In this document: piece by piece, positions 46,968 through 56,615 of the stretch
How positions within the stretch are numbered: position 1 is the stretch's first letter
How the letters are laid out: each line of letters starts with the position of its first letter
Origin: Limnohabitans sp. Rim28
GTDB lineage: Bacteria > Pseudomonadota > Gammaproteobacteria > Burkholderiales > Burkholderiaceae_C
Direction: 5' to 3'
Assembly (NCBI RefSeq): GCF_000293865.2
Contig: NZ_ALKN02000009.1
Span: 1 to 64,000 of the forward strand
DNA length: 64,000 bases
Program-made: the position numbers and the translations under genes
The notes under the pieces: model-generated
What the model saw: the letters and a program-made list of their open reading frames with translations, nothing else
What the model was told of the DNA's origin: nothing
Database searches by the model: none

Positions 46968-48053
46968 TCAAGGCAGGCGATCGAGCGCTTGCATGTAGTC
47001 GGCCGAGCGCACCAGCTCGTCCCAGGGGCGAGCGGGCGATGTGGGCAACAGGTTCAGGCGCCGCTCTTCGCTGATGTCGCTGGGCATCCAGTTCCCCTTG
47101 ACGGCAGCCTCGGTCAGTGCAGCCAGCACCTCGTCCAACTCAGCACCGCCGTTCACCGCCGAACGGTTGCACAGCAAGGCCAAATCACACCCCGCCTGCA
47201 AAGCGGTGATCACCGCTTCGGCATAGCTGAGCGTGCGCCCATCCATCTGGCGTGCGGCGGCCATCGACAAGTCGTCGGTGCAAATCACACCTTGAAAGCC
47301 CAACTGACCCCGCAAAATATCTTGTAACCAACGTGAAGAAAAACCAGCTGGGCGGCTGTCCACCTTGCTGTAGATCACATGGGCAGGCATCACGGCCGTG
47401 AGCACACTGGTGAGCCAGCGGTAAGGCTGCGCATCGTCGGCCAGGATGGCTTTGAGACTGCGCTGATCGACCGGCAGCGCCACATGCGAGTCGGCCTTGA
47501 CCGCGCCGTGGCCCGGGAAATGCTTGCCACAGTTGCCCATGCCCGCCTGCAGCAGGCCTTGCATCAGGCTGCGGGCCAGCAGGCTGACCTCACGCGGGTC
47601 GCGGGCAAAAGCGCGGTCGCCGATCACGCCACTCTCGCCATGATCAAGATCAAGCACCGGCGTGAAGCTGAAGTCGACGCCGCAGGCACGCAACTCGCTG
47701 GCCAGCACAAAGCCCACCGAGGTGGCCGCTTCGCAGGCTTTGAGCACACCCGAGCCGGGCTGAGCTTTGTCATCCTTGCCCCAGAGCTCACCCAAGGCTT
47801 GCATCGGCGGCAAGTGGGTGAAGCCATCGGTGCGAAAGCGCTGCACTCGGCCACCTTCATGGTCCACCGCGATCAAGAGGTCTTGTCGGATGCTTTTGAT
47901 CTCGGCGCACAAGTCGGTCAGCTGCGCACGGCTTTGCCAGTTGCGGCCAAACAAAATCATGCCGCCCACCAGCGGATGGGCCAAGCGGCGGCGGTCCACC
48001 TTGGTCAATGTGGTACCAGCGATGTCGATGATCAAGGGGGCGTGGATGCGCAT
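46968..48053 (-). CDS. nagZ: Beta-N-acetylglucosaminidase NagZ
   Basis: A 361-residue GH3 enzyme that removes GlcNAc from anhydro-muropeptides in cytoplasmic cell-wall recycling. KHFPGHGAVKADSHVALP near residue 174 is the NagZ signature with the His-Asp catalytic dyad, and the catalytic Asp nucleophile is in ICTDDLSM near 258. There is no signal peptide, as expected. It lies 35 bases after acpS in the same leftward series. Confidence 0.95.
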   Translation of the reverse strand: MRIHAPLIIDIAGTTLTKVDRRRLAHPLVGGMILFGRNWQSRAQLTDLCAEIKSIRQDLLIAVDHEGGRVQRFRTDGFTHLPPMQALGELWGKDDKAQPGSGVLKACEAATSVGFVLASELRACGVDFSFTPVLDLDHGESGVIGDRAFARDPREVSLLARSLMQGLLQAGMGNCGKHFPGHGAVKADSHVALPVDQRSLKAILADDAQPYRWLTSVLTAVMPAHVIYSKVDSRPAGFSSRWLQDILRGQLGFQGVICTDDLSMAAARQMDGRTLSYAEAVITALQAGCDLALLCNRSAVNGGAELDEVLAALTEAAVKGNWMPSDISEERRLNLLPTSPARPWDELVRSADYMQALDRLP

Positions 48054-48088
48054 GCGTGTGTCAGCAGTTCAGGGTGAACAAAAGAAAT

Positions 48089-48517
48089 TCAAGTGGGTGA
48101 GGCGCCTGACGATAGCGCCACCGGCGCCAAGGTCTCGACCACGCAAAAGCTGGCCGCGTACTCGGACTCGTCGGTCACGGTGATGTGGGCGCTGAGATTT
48201 TTGGCCTCAAACCAGTCTTTCAGGCCGCCGTGCAGCACGATGACCGGCTGGCCGCTGGGGAGTTTGCCGATCTCGCACAAGCGCCAAGTCATGGGCATGC
48301 GCATGCCCAGACCAATCGCTTTGCTGAAGGCCTCTTTGGCAGAAAAGCGCGTGGCCAGATAGCGCACACCCCGCTCGGGCCAACGGGCACTGCGGGCCTT
48401 CCAGGTTGTCAACTCGGCGTCTGACAGCACCTTGGCGGCAAAACGTTCGCCATGCTTGTCCAGGCTGGCCCGGATGCGGCGGATGTCGCAAATGTCGGTG
48501 CCGATGCCGTAGATCAT
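48089..48517 (-). CDS. acpS: Holo-[acyl-carrier-protein] synthase
   Basis: A 142-residue enzyme that attaches 4-phosphopantetheine to acyl carrier protein. The metal-binding Asp is in [12 protein letters not shown] near residue 8 and the Glu in [15 protein letters not shown] near 60. ATG at 48517 overlaps the pdxJ stop (ATGA) and is preferred to a TTG four codons upstream. Its substrate gene acpP is in this window near 58.4 kb. Confidence 0.95.
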   Translation of the reverse strand: MIYGIGTDICDIRRIRASLDKHGERFAAKVLSDAELTTWKARSARWPERGVRYLATRFSAKEAFSKAIGLGMRMPMTWRLCEIGKLPSGQPVIVLHGGLKDWFEAKNLSAHITVTDESEYAASFCVVETLAPVALSSGASPT

Positions 48518-49275
48518 GTTTTCAAGCAAGCGAGGTAAGCCTGCACAGTGGCGCTGTAGCCCATTTCCAGCGCGTCGGCCATGAAAGCGTGGCCAATCGA
48601 GACTTCTTGCAGGCCTTTGACGGCCGCCACAAAGGCGGGCAGGTTGTCGCGGTTGAGGTCGTGGCCGGCATTCAGGCCCAGGCCCGCCTGGGTGGCGGCC
48701 ACTGCGGCATCGGCGTAGCGCTGCAGCTGCAGGCCTTGCTCTGGCGTGCCAAAGGCGGCGGCATAGGGCTCGGTGTACAGCTCCACCCGGTCGGCGCCCA
48801 CGGCGCGGGCGGCGGCCATTTGCTCAGGGATGGGGTCCATGAAAAGGCTTACTCGCACGCCCAGGGCCTTGCATTCGTCGATCAGGGGTTTGAGGCGTTC
48901 GGCGTCCTGCGGGAAGGCCCAGCCATGGTCGCTGGTGAACTGGCCTTCGCTGTCGGGCACAAAGGTCACCTGGTGCGGCCGAACGGCACGCACATGGTCC
49001 ATCAGGTTGTGGAAGGGGTTGCCTTCGATGTTGAACTCGCGCTCGGCCCAGGCTTTCATCAAGGCGGTCAGCTCGGGCACGTCGCTGGCGCGGATGTGGC
49101 GCTCGTCCGGACGGGGATGAATGGTGATGCCGCTGGCACCCGCTTGGAGGCACAGCTCAGCAGCGCGCGTGACGCTGGGAATGCCCAGGTGACGCGAGTT
49201 GCGCAACAAGGCGACTTTGTTGACGTTGACCGACAGGGCCACGCGTTGGGAAGATGTGGGCATGGAGGTGTTCAT
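48514..49275 (-). CDS. pdxJ: Pyridoxine 5-phosphate synthase
   Basis: A 253-residue TIM-barrel enzyme that closes the pyridoxine ring from deoxyxylulose phosphate and 3-hydroxy-1-aminoacetone phosphate. [13 protein letters not shown] near residue 16, [13 protein letters not shown] near 50 with the catalytic His, and FNIEGNP near 80 with the catalytic Glu are visible. The ATG at 49275 overlaps the recO stop by ATGA. Confidence 0.96.
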   Translation of the reverse strand: MNTSMPTSSQRVALSVNVNKVALLRNSRHLGIPSVTRAAELCLQAGASGITIHPRPDERHIRASDVPELTALMKAWAEREFNIEGNPFHNLMDHVRAVRPHQVTFVPDSEGQFTSDHGWAFPQDAERLKPLIDECKALGVRVSLFMDPIPEQMAAARAVGADRVELYTEPYAAAFGTPEQGLQLQRYADAAVAATQAGLGLNAGHDLNRDNLPAFVAAVKGLQEVSIGHAFMADALEMGYSATVQAYLACLKT

Positions 49276-50021
49276 AAAGTTTGCAAGTCCAGCATCATTT
49301 GGCGGGTGCGCAATGCGCCCACACCGCAATGGTAGTTGAGCAACAGGCGCAAGGGGCGTTGCAGCTGGACCAGCAGGTCGGCGCACTCGCGCAGCAACGC
49401 GGCAAAAGGGCTGGGGGACGCGAGCGCCGCATGCAGCGCCAGCCACTGCTCGCCGCGCAAGGCGTGGCGCGGGTCATCGTTGACCCACTGCAGCCCCGCC
49501 TCTGGCACCAGCGCATAACAGTCCAGGGGGGACAAAGGCTTGAGTGTCAGCGTTTGCAGGTTCAGGGCCGGCAAGAGACCCATTTCTCTGAGCAGCAGCA
49601 GCTCAAAGCCGCGCAATGCCCATTGCAAGGCTTCAGGGTCGCCACTGGCCAGCAGGCGCACGGCAGCGGCATACACCTCGAACAAAGCTGGGTGCGGGTC
49701 GTCGCGTGCCGTCAGGCGCATCAGCAACTCATTGAGGTAGTAGCCCGACAACAGCGCCTCACCCGTGGGCATGACGTGCCCGCCCACCCATTCGGCCGAC
49801 TTGAGGGTGCGGATGTCGCCATCGCCCCCAAAGGCCAGCGACAAAGGCTGCAAGGGCAGCAACACCGGGCGAAAACTGGATGAGGGCCGCTTGGCCCCTT
49901 TGGCCACCAAAGCCACCCGGCCATGGTGGCGCGTGAACACTTCCAGAATCAGGCTGGTTTCGCTCCAGTCGTAGCGGTGCAGCACATAGGCTGGCTCGTC
50001 TGCAATCCGCTTGGTGGCCAT
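49272..50021 (-). CDS. recO: DNA repair protein RecO
   Basis: A 249-residue recombination mediator that acts with RecF and RecR to load RecA on gaps. The N-terminal OB fold begins with [23 protein letters not shown] near residue 12 (in order), and [15 protein letters not shown] near 89 is a family block. The zinc-finger cysteines of some RecO proteins are not seen in the C-terminal half. It overlaps pdxJ and starts 12 bases after era. Confidence 0.93.
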   Translation of the reverse strand: MATKRIADEPAYVLHRYDWSETSLILEVFTRHHGRVALVAKGAKRPSSSFRPVLLPLQPLSLAFGGDGDIRTLKSAEWVGGHVMPTGEALLSGYYLNELLMRLTARDDPHPALFEVYAAAVRLLASGDPEALQWALRGFELLLLREMGLLPALNLQTLTLKPLSPLDCYALVPEAGLQWVNDDPRHALRGEQWLALHAALASPSPFAALLRECADLLVQLQRPLRLLLNYHCGVGALRTRQMMLDLQTL

Positions 50022-50033
50022 GAACGCCGAGAC

Positions 50034-51089
50034 TTACTCGTAGCCGAAGCTGCGCACTCGGGCTTCGTCGTCGGCCCAGCCCGAACGCACTTTGACCCAC
50101 AGCTCGATGAAGACCTTGGCGTCGAGCAGCTTTTCCAGCTCGACGCGGGTTTCGGTGCCGATGCGCTTGAGCTTTTCGCCCTTGTCACCGATCACCATGG
50201 CCTTGTGCCCTTCGCGCTCGACCACGATGGTGGCGGCAATGCGGAGCATGCGCTTGGCGGTACGACCGGCTTCTTCTTCGAACTTGTCGATCACCACCGT
50301 GGAGGTGTAAGGCAGCTCGTCGCCCGTCAGGCGAAAGAGTTTTTCGCGCACCATTTCACTGGCCAAGAATTTTTCGCTGCGGTCGGTGAGTTCGTCCTCG
50401 GCATGCCACCAAGGCTGCTCGGGCAGGTATTTTTCGCACACATCGAGCAAACGCTCAATGTCTTTGGGCTGTTTGGCCGACATGGGGAAAAACTCGGTGA
50501 AAGCATGGCGCTCTTGCATCTCGCGCAGCCAAGGCGCGATGTCGCCTCGGCGGTGGACGTTGTCGAGTTTGTTGGCGACCAACAAGACCGGAATGCCGGG
50601 CTTGAGCAAGGCCAGCACTTTGGCATCGGCCGTGGTGAAGCTGCCTGCCTCCACCACAAACAAGACCAAGTCCACGTCGGTCACGGCGCCCACCACTGTT
50701 TTATTCAGCGACTTGTTGAGTGCAGTGCCGTGGATGGTTTGAAAACCGGGTGTATCCACAAACACATATTGAGAGGCGCCTTCGGTGCGGATGCCGGTGA
50801 TGCGATGGCGCGTGGTTTGGGCTTTGCGTGAGGTGATGCTGATCTTTTGACCCACCAAGGCATTGAGCAAAGTGGACTTGCCCACGTTGGGCTTGCCCAC
50901 AATGGCGACCAGGCCGCAGTGTTGGCCTGCGACCGGCAAGGGGGCCGGTGCAGCAGGCATCGGGGGCAAAGAAGCGTCTTCAGAGGAGGAGCGTGGCTGA
51001 ATGGTCACACCCGCGATTTGCACGGGGCGGCGCATGGCTTGCTCTTGGGGCATGCGTTCGGATTCGGCGGGTTTTTTATCGGTGCTCAT
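50034..51089 (-). CDS. era: GTPase Era with long N-terminal extension
   Basis: A 351-residue GTPase needed for 16S rRNA maturation and 30S assembly. G1 is GKPNVGKS near residue 66, G3 DTPG near 112, G4 NKLD near 173, and the KH RNA-binding domain at about 275-340 includes [13 protein letters not shown]. Usual Era has G1 near residue 15; here a proline- and serine-rich extension of about 50 residues precedes it. The start ATG overlaps the rnc stop (ATGA), supporting the extension unless a later start (near MPAAPAP) is used. Confidence 0.94.
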   Translation of the reverse strand: MSTDKKPAESERMPQEQAMRRPVQIAGVTIQPRSSSEDASLPPMPAAPAPLPVAGQHCGLVAIVGKPNVGKSTLLNALVGQKISITSRKAQTTRHRITGIRTEGASQYVFVDTPGFQTIHGTALNKSLNKTVVGAVTDVDLVLFVVEAGSFTTADAKVLALLKPGIPVLLVANKLDNVHRRGDIAPWLREMQERHAFTEFFPMSAKQPKDIERLLDVCEKYLPEQPWWHAEDELTDRSEKFLASEMVREKLFRLTGDELPYTSTVVIDKFEEEAGRTAKRMLRIAATIVVEREGHKAMVIGDKGEKLKRIGTETRVELEKLLDAKVFIELWVKVRSGWADDEARVRSFGYE

Positions 51090-51796
51090 GCGGCGCTTTC
51101 GGATTTCAGGTGGTGCAGCATGGCGGCGGCCGCTGCTTGTTCGGCCGCGCGACGCGACGCGCCCGAGCCCTGTTGGGTTTGGCGCAATTCGGTCACTTCG
51201 CAAGAGACCTCGAACTGCTGGCGGTGCGCCGCGCCAGATGTACCAACCACGGTGTATTTGGGCAGCGCGAGCTTGCGCCCCTGCAACCACTCTTGCAATT
51301 CCGTCTTGGGGTCTTTGCCCACGGCCTGCATATCGGGCTTGATGTCCACTTTGGCAAACAGGCGCTCGACCAAGGCCTGTGCTGCTGCATAACCACCGTC
51401 GAGGTAGACCGCACCGATGACGGCTTCGACCGCGTCAGCGAGGATAGAGGGACGACCTTGACCGCCAGAGCGCATCTCGCCTTCACCCAAGCGCATCACA
51501 GCAGGCAAATCCAGCGTTTTGGCCAGTTGGTGCAAGGTGTCCTGCTTGACCAAATTGGCCCGCACCCGCGACAAATCGCCCTCGGGCAAATTGGCCAATT
51601 GGGTGTACAACAGGTGCGCGACCGAGAGGTTCAGCACCGAGTCACCCAAGAACTCCAGGCGCTCGTTGTGGTCGGCGCTGAAGCTGCGGTGAGTGACCGC
51701 TTGTTGCAACAAGCTGGTCTGGCGGAATGCGTACCCCAGGCGTGTTTGCAACTCCGACAAAGACAAGGTGACAGGGGTGGAGGTGTTCACACTCAC
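51086..51796 (-). CDS. rnc: Ribonuclease III
   Basis: A 236-residue double-strand-specific endonuclease that processes rRNA precursors. The signature [11 protein letters not shown] is near residue 45, with acidic catalytic residues there and in [15 protein letters not shown] near 115; a double-stranded RNA binding domain fills the last 70 residues. The ORF is open into lepB. GTG at 51796, one base after the lepB stop, or GTG at 51790 gives a usual N-terminus; a TTG at 51832 would overlap lepB. Confidence 0.94.
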   Translation of the reverse strand: MSVNTSTPVTLSLSELQTRLGYAFRQTSLLQQAVTHRSFSADHNERLEFLGDSVLNLSVAHLLYTQLANLPEGDLSRVRANLVKQDTLHQLAKTLDLPAVMRLGEGEMRSGGQGRPSILADAVEAVIGAVYLDGGYAAAQALVERLFAKVDIKPDMQAVGKDPKTELQEWLQGRKLALPKYTVVGTSGAAHRQQFEVSCEVTELRQTQQGSGASRRAAEQAAAAAMLHHLKSESAA

Positions 51797-51797
51797 C

Positions 51798-52763
51798 TCA
51801 ATTGAAAGCGCCGATGCGCTTGAGGTTGCCAAAATTCATCCAGACAAAAAAGGCTTTGCCCACGATGTTGGCGTCCGGCACAAAGCCGAAGTAACGGGAA
51901 TCCAAGGAGTTGTCGCGGTTGTCACCCATCATGAAGTAATGGCCTGCGGGCACTTTGCAAGTCACGCCTTCGACCGTGTAGTTGCAGTTTTCGCGCCCTG
52001 GAAACTGGTCAGCCCCGGGCACAAAGGCCGGACGGTCATCGTCTTGCAAGGTCTGATACGGCTTGGCATCCAAGGTTTCACGGCGGTGCTTGTGATAGCG
52101 CATGGTGGATTCGTCAAAGAAATCGGGCAAGACTTCGGTCGGAACAGGTTTGCCGTTGATGCTGAGCGTTTTGTTGATGTAGGCGACCTCATCGCCCGGA
52201 AGTGCGATCACGCGCTTGATGTAGTCGACACTGGGCTTGGGCGGGTAACGGAACACCATCACATCACCGCGCTGCACAGGGGTGCCCTCGGTCAGCTTGC
52301 TGTTGGCCACCGGCAAGCGAATGCCGTAATGGAATTTGTTGACCAGAATCAGGTCGCCAATGTGCAGTGTGGGGATCATGGAGCCCGAGGGGATTTTGAA
52401 GGGCTCAAACAAAAATGAGCGCAATACAAACACCACCAAAATCACCGGAAACAGGCCTGCTGTCCAGTCCAGCCACCAGGGCTGCATGAGCAGCTTCTCG
52501 CGGGACTCGCGGATGTCCGTGTCCACTTTGTCGATGCCCATTTTGGCCAGCTCAGCACGGCGCTGGGCCGTTTCAGCCTCCAAATGCGCCACGGCTTTCA
52601 GGCGCTGGGGCAAGAAGACAAATCGCTCTGCCAGCCAATAAATGCCCGTGACCACCGTGGCCAAAAGCAATAGAAGGGCAAAGTTACCCTCCAAAAACCC
52701 CAGGTACCAAGAACCGGCATAGCCGACAAAAGCGGCCAAGACCATAGACGTGATGAACTGCAT
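51798..52763 (-). CDS. lepB: Signal peptidase I
   Basis: A 321-residue inner-membrane peptidase that removes Sec signal peptides. Hydrophobic helices at about residues 2-24, 28-46 and 103-118 anchor it. The catalytic Ser is in PSGSMIPTL near residue 128 and the Lys in YIKRVIALPGD near 185; box E (GDNRDNSLDSRYFG) is near 290. The ATG at 52763 shares one base with the lepA stop (TGATG). The extra first helix and charged loop are longer than in minimal forms. Confidence 0.95.
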   Translation of the reverse strand: MQFITSMVLAAFVGYAGSWYLGFLEGNFALLLLLATVVTGIYWLAERFVFLPQRLKAVAHLEAETAQRRAELAKMGIDKVDTDIRESREKLLMQPWWLDWTAGLFPVILVVFVLRSFLFEPFKIPSGSMIPTLHIGDLILVNKFHYGIRLPVANSKLTEGTPVQRGDVMVFRYPPKPSVDYIKRVIALPGDEVAYINKTLSINGKPVPTEVLPDFFDESTMRYHKHRRETLDAKPYQTLQDDDRPAFVPGADQFPGRENCNYTVEGVTCKVPAGHYFMMGDNRDNSLDSRYFGFVPDANIVGKAFFVWMNFGNLKRIGAFN

Positions 52764-54571
52764 CAATCTTCCACCTGCAAAATGGCCAAGAATGCCTCTT
52801 GTGGCACCTCAACCGAGCCAATTTGTTTCATGCGCTTTTTACCGGCTTTTTGTTTTTCCAGCAGTTTGCGTTTACGCGAGATGTCACCACCGTAGCACTT
52901 GGCCAAAACGTTTTTGCGCAAGGCCTTGATGCTCTCTCGGGCAATGATGTTGGCGCCAATGGCCGCCTGGATGGCCACGTCGAACATCTGACGGCTGATG
53001 ATCTCGCGCATTTTGGCCACCACCGCCCTGCCCCGGTACTGAGACTGGGAACGGTGCACGATGATGGACAAGGCATCGACTTTTTCGCCGTTGAGCAAGA
53101 TGTCGACCTTCACCACATCCGAGGCGCGGAACTCTTTGAACTCGTAGTCCATGGAGGCATAACCCCGGCTGACCGATTTGAGCTTGTCAAAGAAGTCCAG
53201 CACGATTTCGCCCAAAGGCATTTCGTAGGTCAGCATGACCTGACGGCCGTGGTAAGCCATGTTCATCTGGACGCCACGTTTTTGGTTGGCCAGCGTCATC
53301 ACGGGGCCGACATAGTCCTGCGGCATGTACAAGTGAACGGTGACGATGGGTTCTCGAATTTCTTGCAACTTGCCTTGGTCGGGCATCTTGGAGGGGTTTT
53401 CCACCATGAGGACTTCGCCACCGGGTTGGACCACTTGGTAGACCACGCTGGGTGCAGTGGTGATCAGGTCTTGGTCAAACTCGCGCTCCAAGCGCTCTTG
53501 CACGATTTCCATGTGCAACAAGCCCAAGAAACCGCACCTGAAACCAAAACCCAGCGCTTGCGAGACTTCGGGCTCGTAATGCAAAGACGCATCGTTGAGC
53601 TTGAGCTTTTCAAGAGCGTCTCGCAAACCGTCGTATTGGTTGGCTTCGGTCGGGTACAAACCGGCAAACACCTGCGGCTGGATTTCCTTAAAGCCAGGCA
53701 GCGCCTCAGCGGCCGGCCCTAAATTGTTGGGCAGCTTCTTTTCCAGGGTCACGGTGTCGCCCACCTTGGCCGCCTGCAACTCCTTGATGCCCGCGATGAT
53801 GTAACCCACCTCGCCTGCCCGTAAAGACTGACGCGGCTCGTTGGCGGGTGTGAAGACGCCCAGGCTGCCCGCTTCGTAGACGGCATTGCTGGCCATCATT
53901 TTGATGCGCTCGTTTTTAAGCAACTGTCCATCCACCACGCGCACCAACATGACCACACCCACATAGCTGTCGAACCAGCTGTCGATGATCATGGCGCGCA
54001 GTGGCGCATCGGGATTGCCCTTGGGCGGTGGAATTCGGGCCACCACGGCTTCGAGGATTTCCTCAATGCCCATGCCGGTTTTGGCCGAGCAGGGAATCGC
54101 ATCGGTGGCATCGATGCCGATCACATCCTCCACTTCGGCTCTGGCGTTGTCCGGGTCGGCATTGGGCAAGTCCATCTTGTTGAGCACGGGCACCACCTCC
54201 ACACCCAGGTCGAGCGCGGTGTAGCAGTTGGCCACGGTTTGGGCTTCCACGCCTTGGCTGGCATCGACCACCAGCAAAGCGCCTTCACAGGCCGACAAGG
54301 AACGCGACACCTCATAGGAGAAGTCCACATGGCCGGGGGTATCAATCAAATTGAGGTTGTACACCTGTCCGTCTTTGGCCTTGTATTGCAGCGCGGCTGT
54401 TTGCGCTTTGATCGTGATGCCGCGCTCTTTCTCAATGTCCATCGAGTCAAGCACTTGCGCTTCCATTTCGCGTGCTTCCAGACCGCCACAGCGTTGGATC
54501 AGCCGGTCTGCCAGCGTGGATTTGCCATGGTCAATGTGGGCAATGATCGAAAAGTTTCTGATGTGATTCAT
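52763..54571 (-). CDS. lepA: Elongation factor 4
   Basis: A 602-residue ribosomal GTPase that back-translocates or helps 30S assembly. The P-loop region [14 protein letters not shown] is near residue 11, the switch region [16 protein letters not shown] near 78 and NKMDLPNAD near 133; the unique LepA C-terminal domain ends with [16 protein letters not shown]. The start ATG at 54571 follows a TTG; it is the first gene of the lepA-lepB-rnc-era-recO-pdxJ-acpS-nagZ series. A terminator sits 50 bases upstream. Confidence 0.97.
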   Translation of the reverse strand: MNHIRNFSIIAHIDHGKSTLADRLIQRCGGLEAREMEAQVLDSMDIEKERGITIKAQTAALQYKAKDGQVYNLNLIDTPGHVDFSYEVSRSLSACEGALLVVDASQGVEAQTVANCYTALDLGVEVVPVLNKMDLPNADPDNARAEVEDVIGIDATDAIPCSAKTGMGIEEILEAVVARIPPPKGNPDAPLRAMIIDSWFDSYVGVVMLVRVVDGQLLKNERIKMMASNAVYEAGSLGVFTPANEPRQSLRAGEVGYIIAGIKELQAAKVGDTVTLEKKLPNNLGPAAEALPGFKEIQPQVFAGLYPTEANQYDGLRDALEKLKLNDASLHYEPEVSQALGFGFRCGFLGLLHMEIVQERLEREFDQDLITTAPSVVYQVVQPGGEVLMVENPSKMPDQGKLQEIREPIVTVHLYMPQDYVGPVMTLANQKRGVQMNMAYHGRQVMLTYEMPLGEIVLDFFDKLKSVSRGYASMDYEFKEFRASDVVKVDILLNGEKVDALSIIVHRSQSQYRGRAVVAKMREIISRQMFDVAIQAAIGANIIARESIKALRKNVLAKCYGGDISRKRKLLEKQKAGKKRMKQIGSVEVPQEAFLAILQVED

Positions 54572-54610
54572 CAACGAAGTTCTGCAAGTAGGAGTGGATC
54601 AATGATCCGG

Positions 54611-54646
54611 AAAAGAAAAAAGGGCGCGTCTGGTGGTGACGCGCCC
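54611..54646 (-). terminator. Strong hairpin terminator between the lepA promoter region and lepA
   Basis: Read on the minus strand, GGGCGCGTC and GACGCGCCC form a perfect 9-bp stem with a 7-base loop, followed by six T and further T-rich sequence. It lies about 40 bases before the lepA start, so it would stop transcripts coming from upstream and require a later promoter or regulated readthrough. Confidence 0.8.
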
Positions 54647-54989
54647 TGAACCAACAATCAATGGCAACTGCGATAGTTGGGTCCTCATTGTAGGCAAATT
54701 GGCCCACTCGCACACCCCCAACTCTGGGCTCAGCAGGACGTTGCAGACTTGCAACACAGAATTTACACACAACTTATCCACAACTTGATGAGCTTCAAAG
54801 TGAACAACTTGTGGGCTGTCTGTGGATCATCGGTGGACACCTGTGTGAAATATCGCATGGTGAATCCAGACCTGCTTTGAGTGCCATGAATCGTCGTTCA
54901 AGACGGGTGATTTTAGCCAAATTCGTCATGACTGGCGAAAAATGTTAGCAGGCACGAACATTTAAAATTATGATGATTAGGTTAAAAAA

Positions 54990-55051
54990 TTAAAAAAAAC
55001 CTGAAAGACCCCACAAGCCTAAAACCCATCGTGATGTCAGGTTTTGTGGGG
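54990..55051 (-). terminator. Terminator after mucD with alternative fold
   Basis: On the minus strand AAAACCTGA (55045-55037) pairs with TCAGGTTTT (55004-54996) and a T run follows. CCCCACAA (55051-55044) can instead pair with TTGTGGGG (55016-55009). The two stems overlap at 55044-55045, so they exclude each other. The structure begins 14 bases past the mucD stop. Confidence 0.6.
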
Positions 55052-55064
55052 GCATGGGTTGGCC

Positions 55065-56537
55065 TCAAGGTGCAGGACGAATGGTGACAAAGTCAGCCGC
55101 ATTGCCTCTGCGAATCAACACACTGACGGGTTTGGTCTTGTCCATACGGGCGACCAAGGTCTCCAAAGACTGCACCGAAGCCACCTCGGCATTGGCAACG
55201 GCCAAGATCAGATCGCCCTCTCGAATGCCCGCACGGGCTGCGGCATCCACCGCCGCATCGACACGGACACCCGCCCGAACGCGGGCTTCTTTGCGCTGTT
55301 CGTCGGACAAATCACTCAAAGTGAGGCCCAAATGCGCAACCGTCGCAGGTGGCGTCTTTTTCTCGGGCACCACAGCCGCGGTTTTTTCGGGTTCCACCTC
55401 GGCCACCGTCACAGACAGGTCGCGGTTGCTGCCACGCCTGAAAACGGTGAGTGTGACGCGGTTACCGGGTGGTGTATTGCCCACAGCGCGAGGCAAATCT
55501 GCAGTTTTCTCAATGGCTTTGCCGTCAAAACGCAGGATGATGTCGCCAGCTTCCAGGCCCGCTTTTTCTGCGGGAGAGCCCTCCTCGACGCCCCGGACCA
55601 AGACACCTTGCGCCTTGCCCAGACCAATAGATTCGGCCACATCCTTGGTCACTGGCGCGATTTGAACCCCGATTCGGCCACGCGTGACACGCCCGCTCTT
55701 GCGCAACTGGTCACTCACACGGGTGGCTTCGTCCATGGGAATGGCGAAAGAAATGCCCATGAATCCGCCTGAACGCGAATAGATCTGGCTGTTGATGCCC
55801 ACCACCTCACCGCGCATGTTGATCAATGGTCCACCCGAATTGCCAGGGTTGATGGCCACATCGGTTTGAATGAAGGGTAAAAAATCACCCGTATCACGTT
55901 GTTTGGCACTCACGATGCCGGCGGTGACGGTGTTATCCAAGCCAAAAGGCGAACCGATGGCCATGACCCATTCACCCACGCGCAGGCGACTGACGTCCCC
56001 CACTTTCACAGCCGGCAAGCCCGAAGCCTCGATTTTCACGACCGCCACATCCGTTCTTTTATCCGCGCCCACAATGCGCGCCTTGAATTCACGCTTGTCA
56101 GGCAAGGTGACCAAGACCTCCTCTGCGCCGTCCACCACATGGGCGTTGGTCATGATGAAGCCGTCAGCGCTCAAGATGAAACCTGAACCCACGCCTCGAG
56201 GTTGGGCCTCTGGTGAGGGTGAGGGACGGTTGGGTCTTGGAGCCTGCCTTGGCGCATTGGGCATCGGCACACCAAAAAATCGCCGAAACAACTCTTGCAT
56301 CTCCTCATCGGCCCCTCCCGGGGCGGGCGCTGTGGTTCGCGCTTTTTCAAGGGTGCGGATATTCACCACCGACGGGCCAACCCGCTCAACCAATTCCGTG
56401 AAGTCTGGCAAACCTCTGACCAAAGCACTGGATGATTGCGCCCAAGCCGGGCCCGCGGGGATCAGGGCCAGAGCCGATACCAAGGCACTGCTCAACACGG
56501 CTGCTGCTGCAGCTTGGGTCCAATTTCTTTTGATCAC
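55065..56537 (-). CDS. mucD: Periplasmic serine protease, DegQ/MucD type
   Basis: A 490-residue HtrA-family protease for periplasmic protein quality control. A signal peptide spans residues 1-33 (ending AWAQ). The catalytic triad is visible: His in TNAHVVD near 132, Asp in TDVAVVKI near 162 and Ser in NPGNSGGPL near 232. Two PDZ domains follow, near 285-375 and 400-485. The ORF is open upstream, but the GTG at 56537 has a perfect AAGGAGG five bases before it. The rpoE-rseA-rseB genes usually upstream are missing. Confidence 0.93.
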   Translation of the reverse strand: MIKRNWTQAAAAAVLSSALVSALALIPAGPAWAQSSSALVRGLPDFTELVERVGPSVVNIRTLEKARTTAPAPGGADEEMQELFRRFFGVPMPNAPRQAPRPNRPSPSPEAQPRGVGSGFILSADGFIMTNAHVVDGAEEVLVTLPDKREFKARIVGADKRTDVAVVKIEASGLPAVKVGDVSRLRVGEWVMAIGSPFGLDNTVTAGIVSAKQRDTGDFLPFIQTDVAINPGNSGGPLINMRGEVVGINSQIYSRSGGFMGISFAIPMDEATRVSDQLRKSGRVTRGRIGVQIAPVTKDVAESIGLGKAQGVLVRGVEEGSPAEKAGLEAGDIILRFDGKAIEKTADLPRAVGNTPPGNRVTLTVFRRGSNRDLSVTVAEVEPEKTAAVVPEKKTPPATVAHLGLTLSDLSDEQRKEARVRAGVRVDAAVDAAARAGIREGDLILAVANAEVASVQSLETLVARMDKTKPVSVLIRRGNAADFVTIRPAP

Positions 56538-56615
56538 GAAAGCCTCCTTGTCGTCTTTAAAAAGCGGATTCAATTCAACATCACTTGGGGCATAAAACGA
56601 GCGATTCAAGGTGGG

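Larger units (their letters stand above)
54572..55064. other. 493-bp AT-rich gap with DnaA box cluster upstream of lepA
   Basis: No gene is recognised here. A perfect DnaA box TTATCCACA lies at 54774-54782 and a one-mismatch copy in the opposite sense at 54821-54829 (TGTGGATCA). Three copies of ACAACTT start at 54769, 54780 and 54804. The stretch 54960-55000 is very AT-rich, unlike the neighbouring coding DNA. Two minus-strand terminators flank it (54622-54646 and 54990-55045), so a small transcript between them is possible. The lepA promoter should lie here too. Confidence 0.55.

Noticed and set aside
52799-53722. 307-residue plus-strand frame opposite lepA
   Set aside because: Antisense of a strongly conserved GTPase; no independent evidence.
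54531-54781. Short minus-strand frames upstream of lepA that could be leader peptides
   Set aside because: They cross the terminator and the lepA start without a ribosome binding site or any run of regulatory codons; no support beyond being open.
54760-55000. Chromosomal replication origin (oriC)
   Set aside because: One perfect and one near DnaA box with an AT-rich tract are suggestive, but no dnaA, dnaN, gyrB, rnpA/rpmH or gidA genes are adjacent and the boxes are too few for a confident call.
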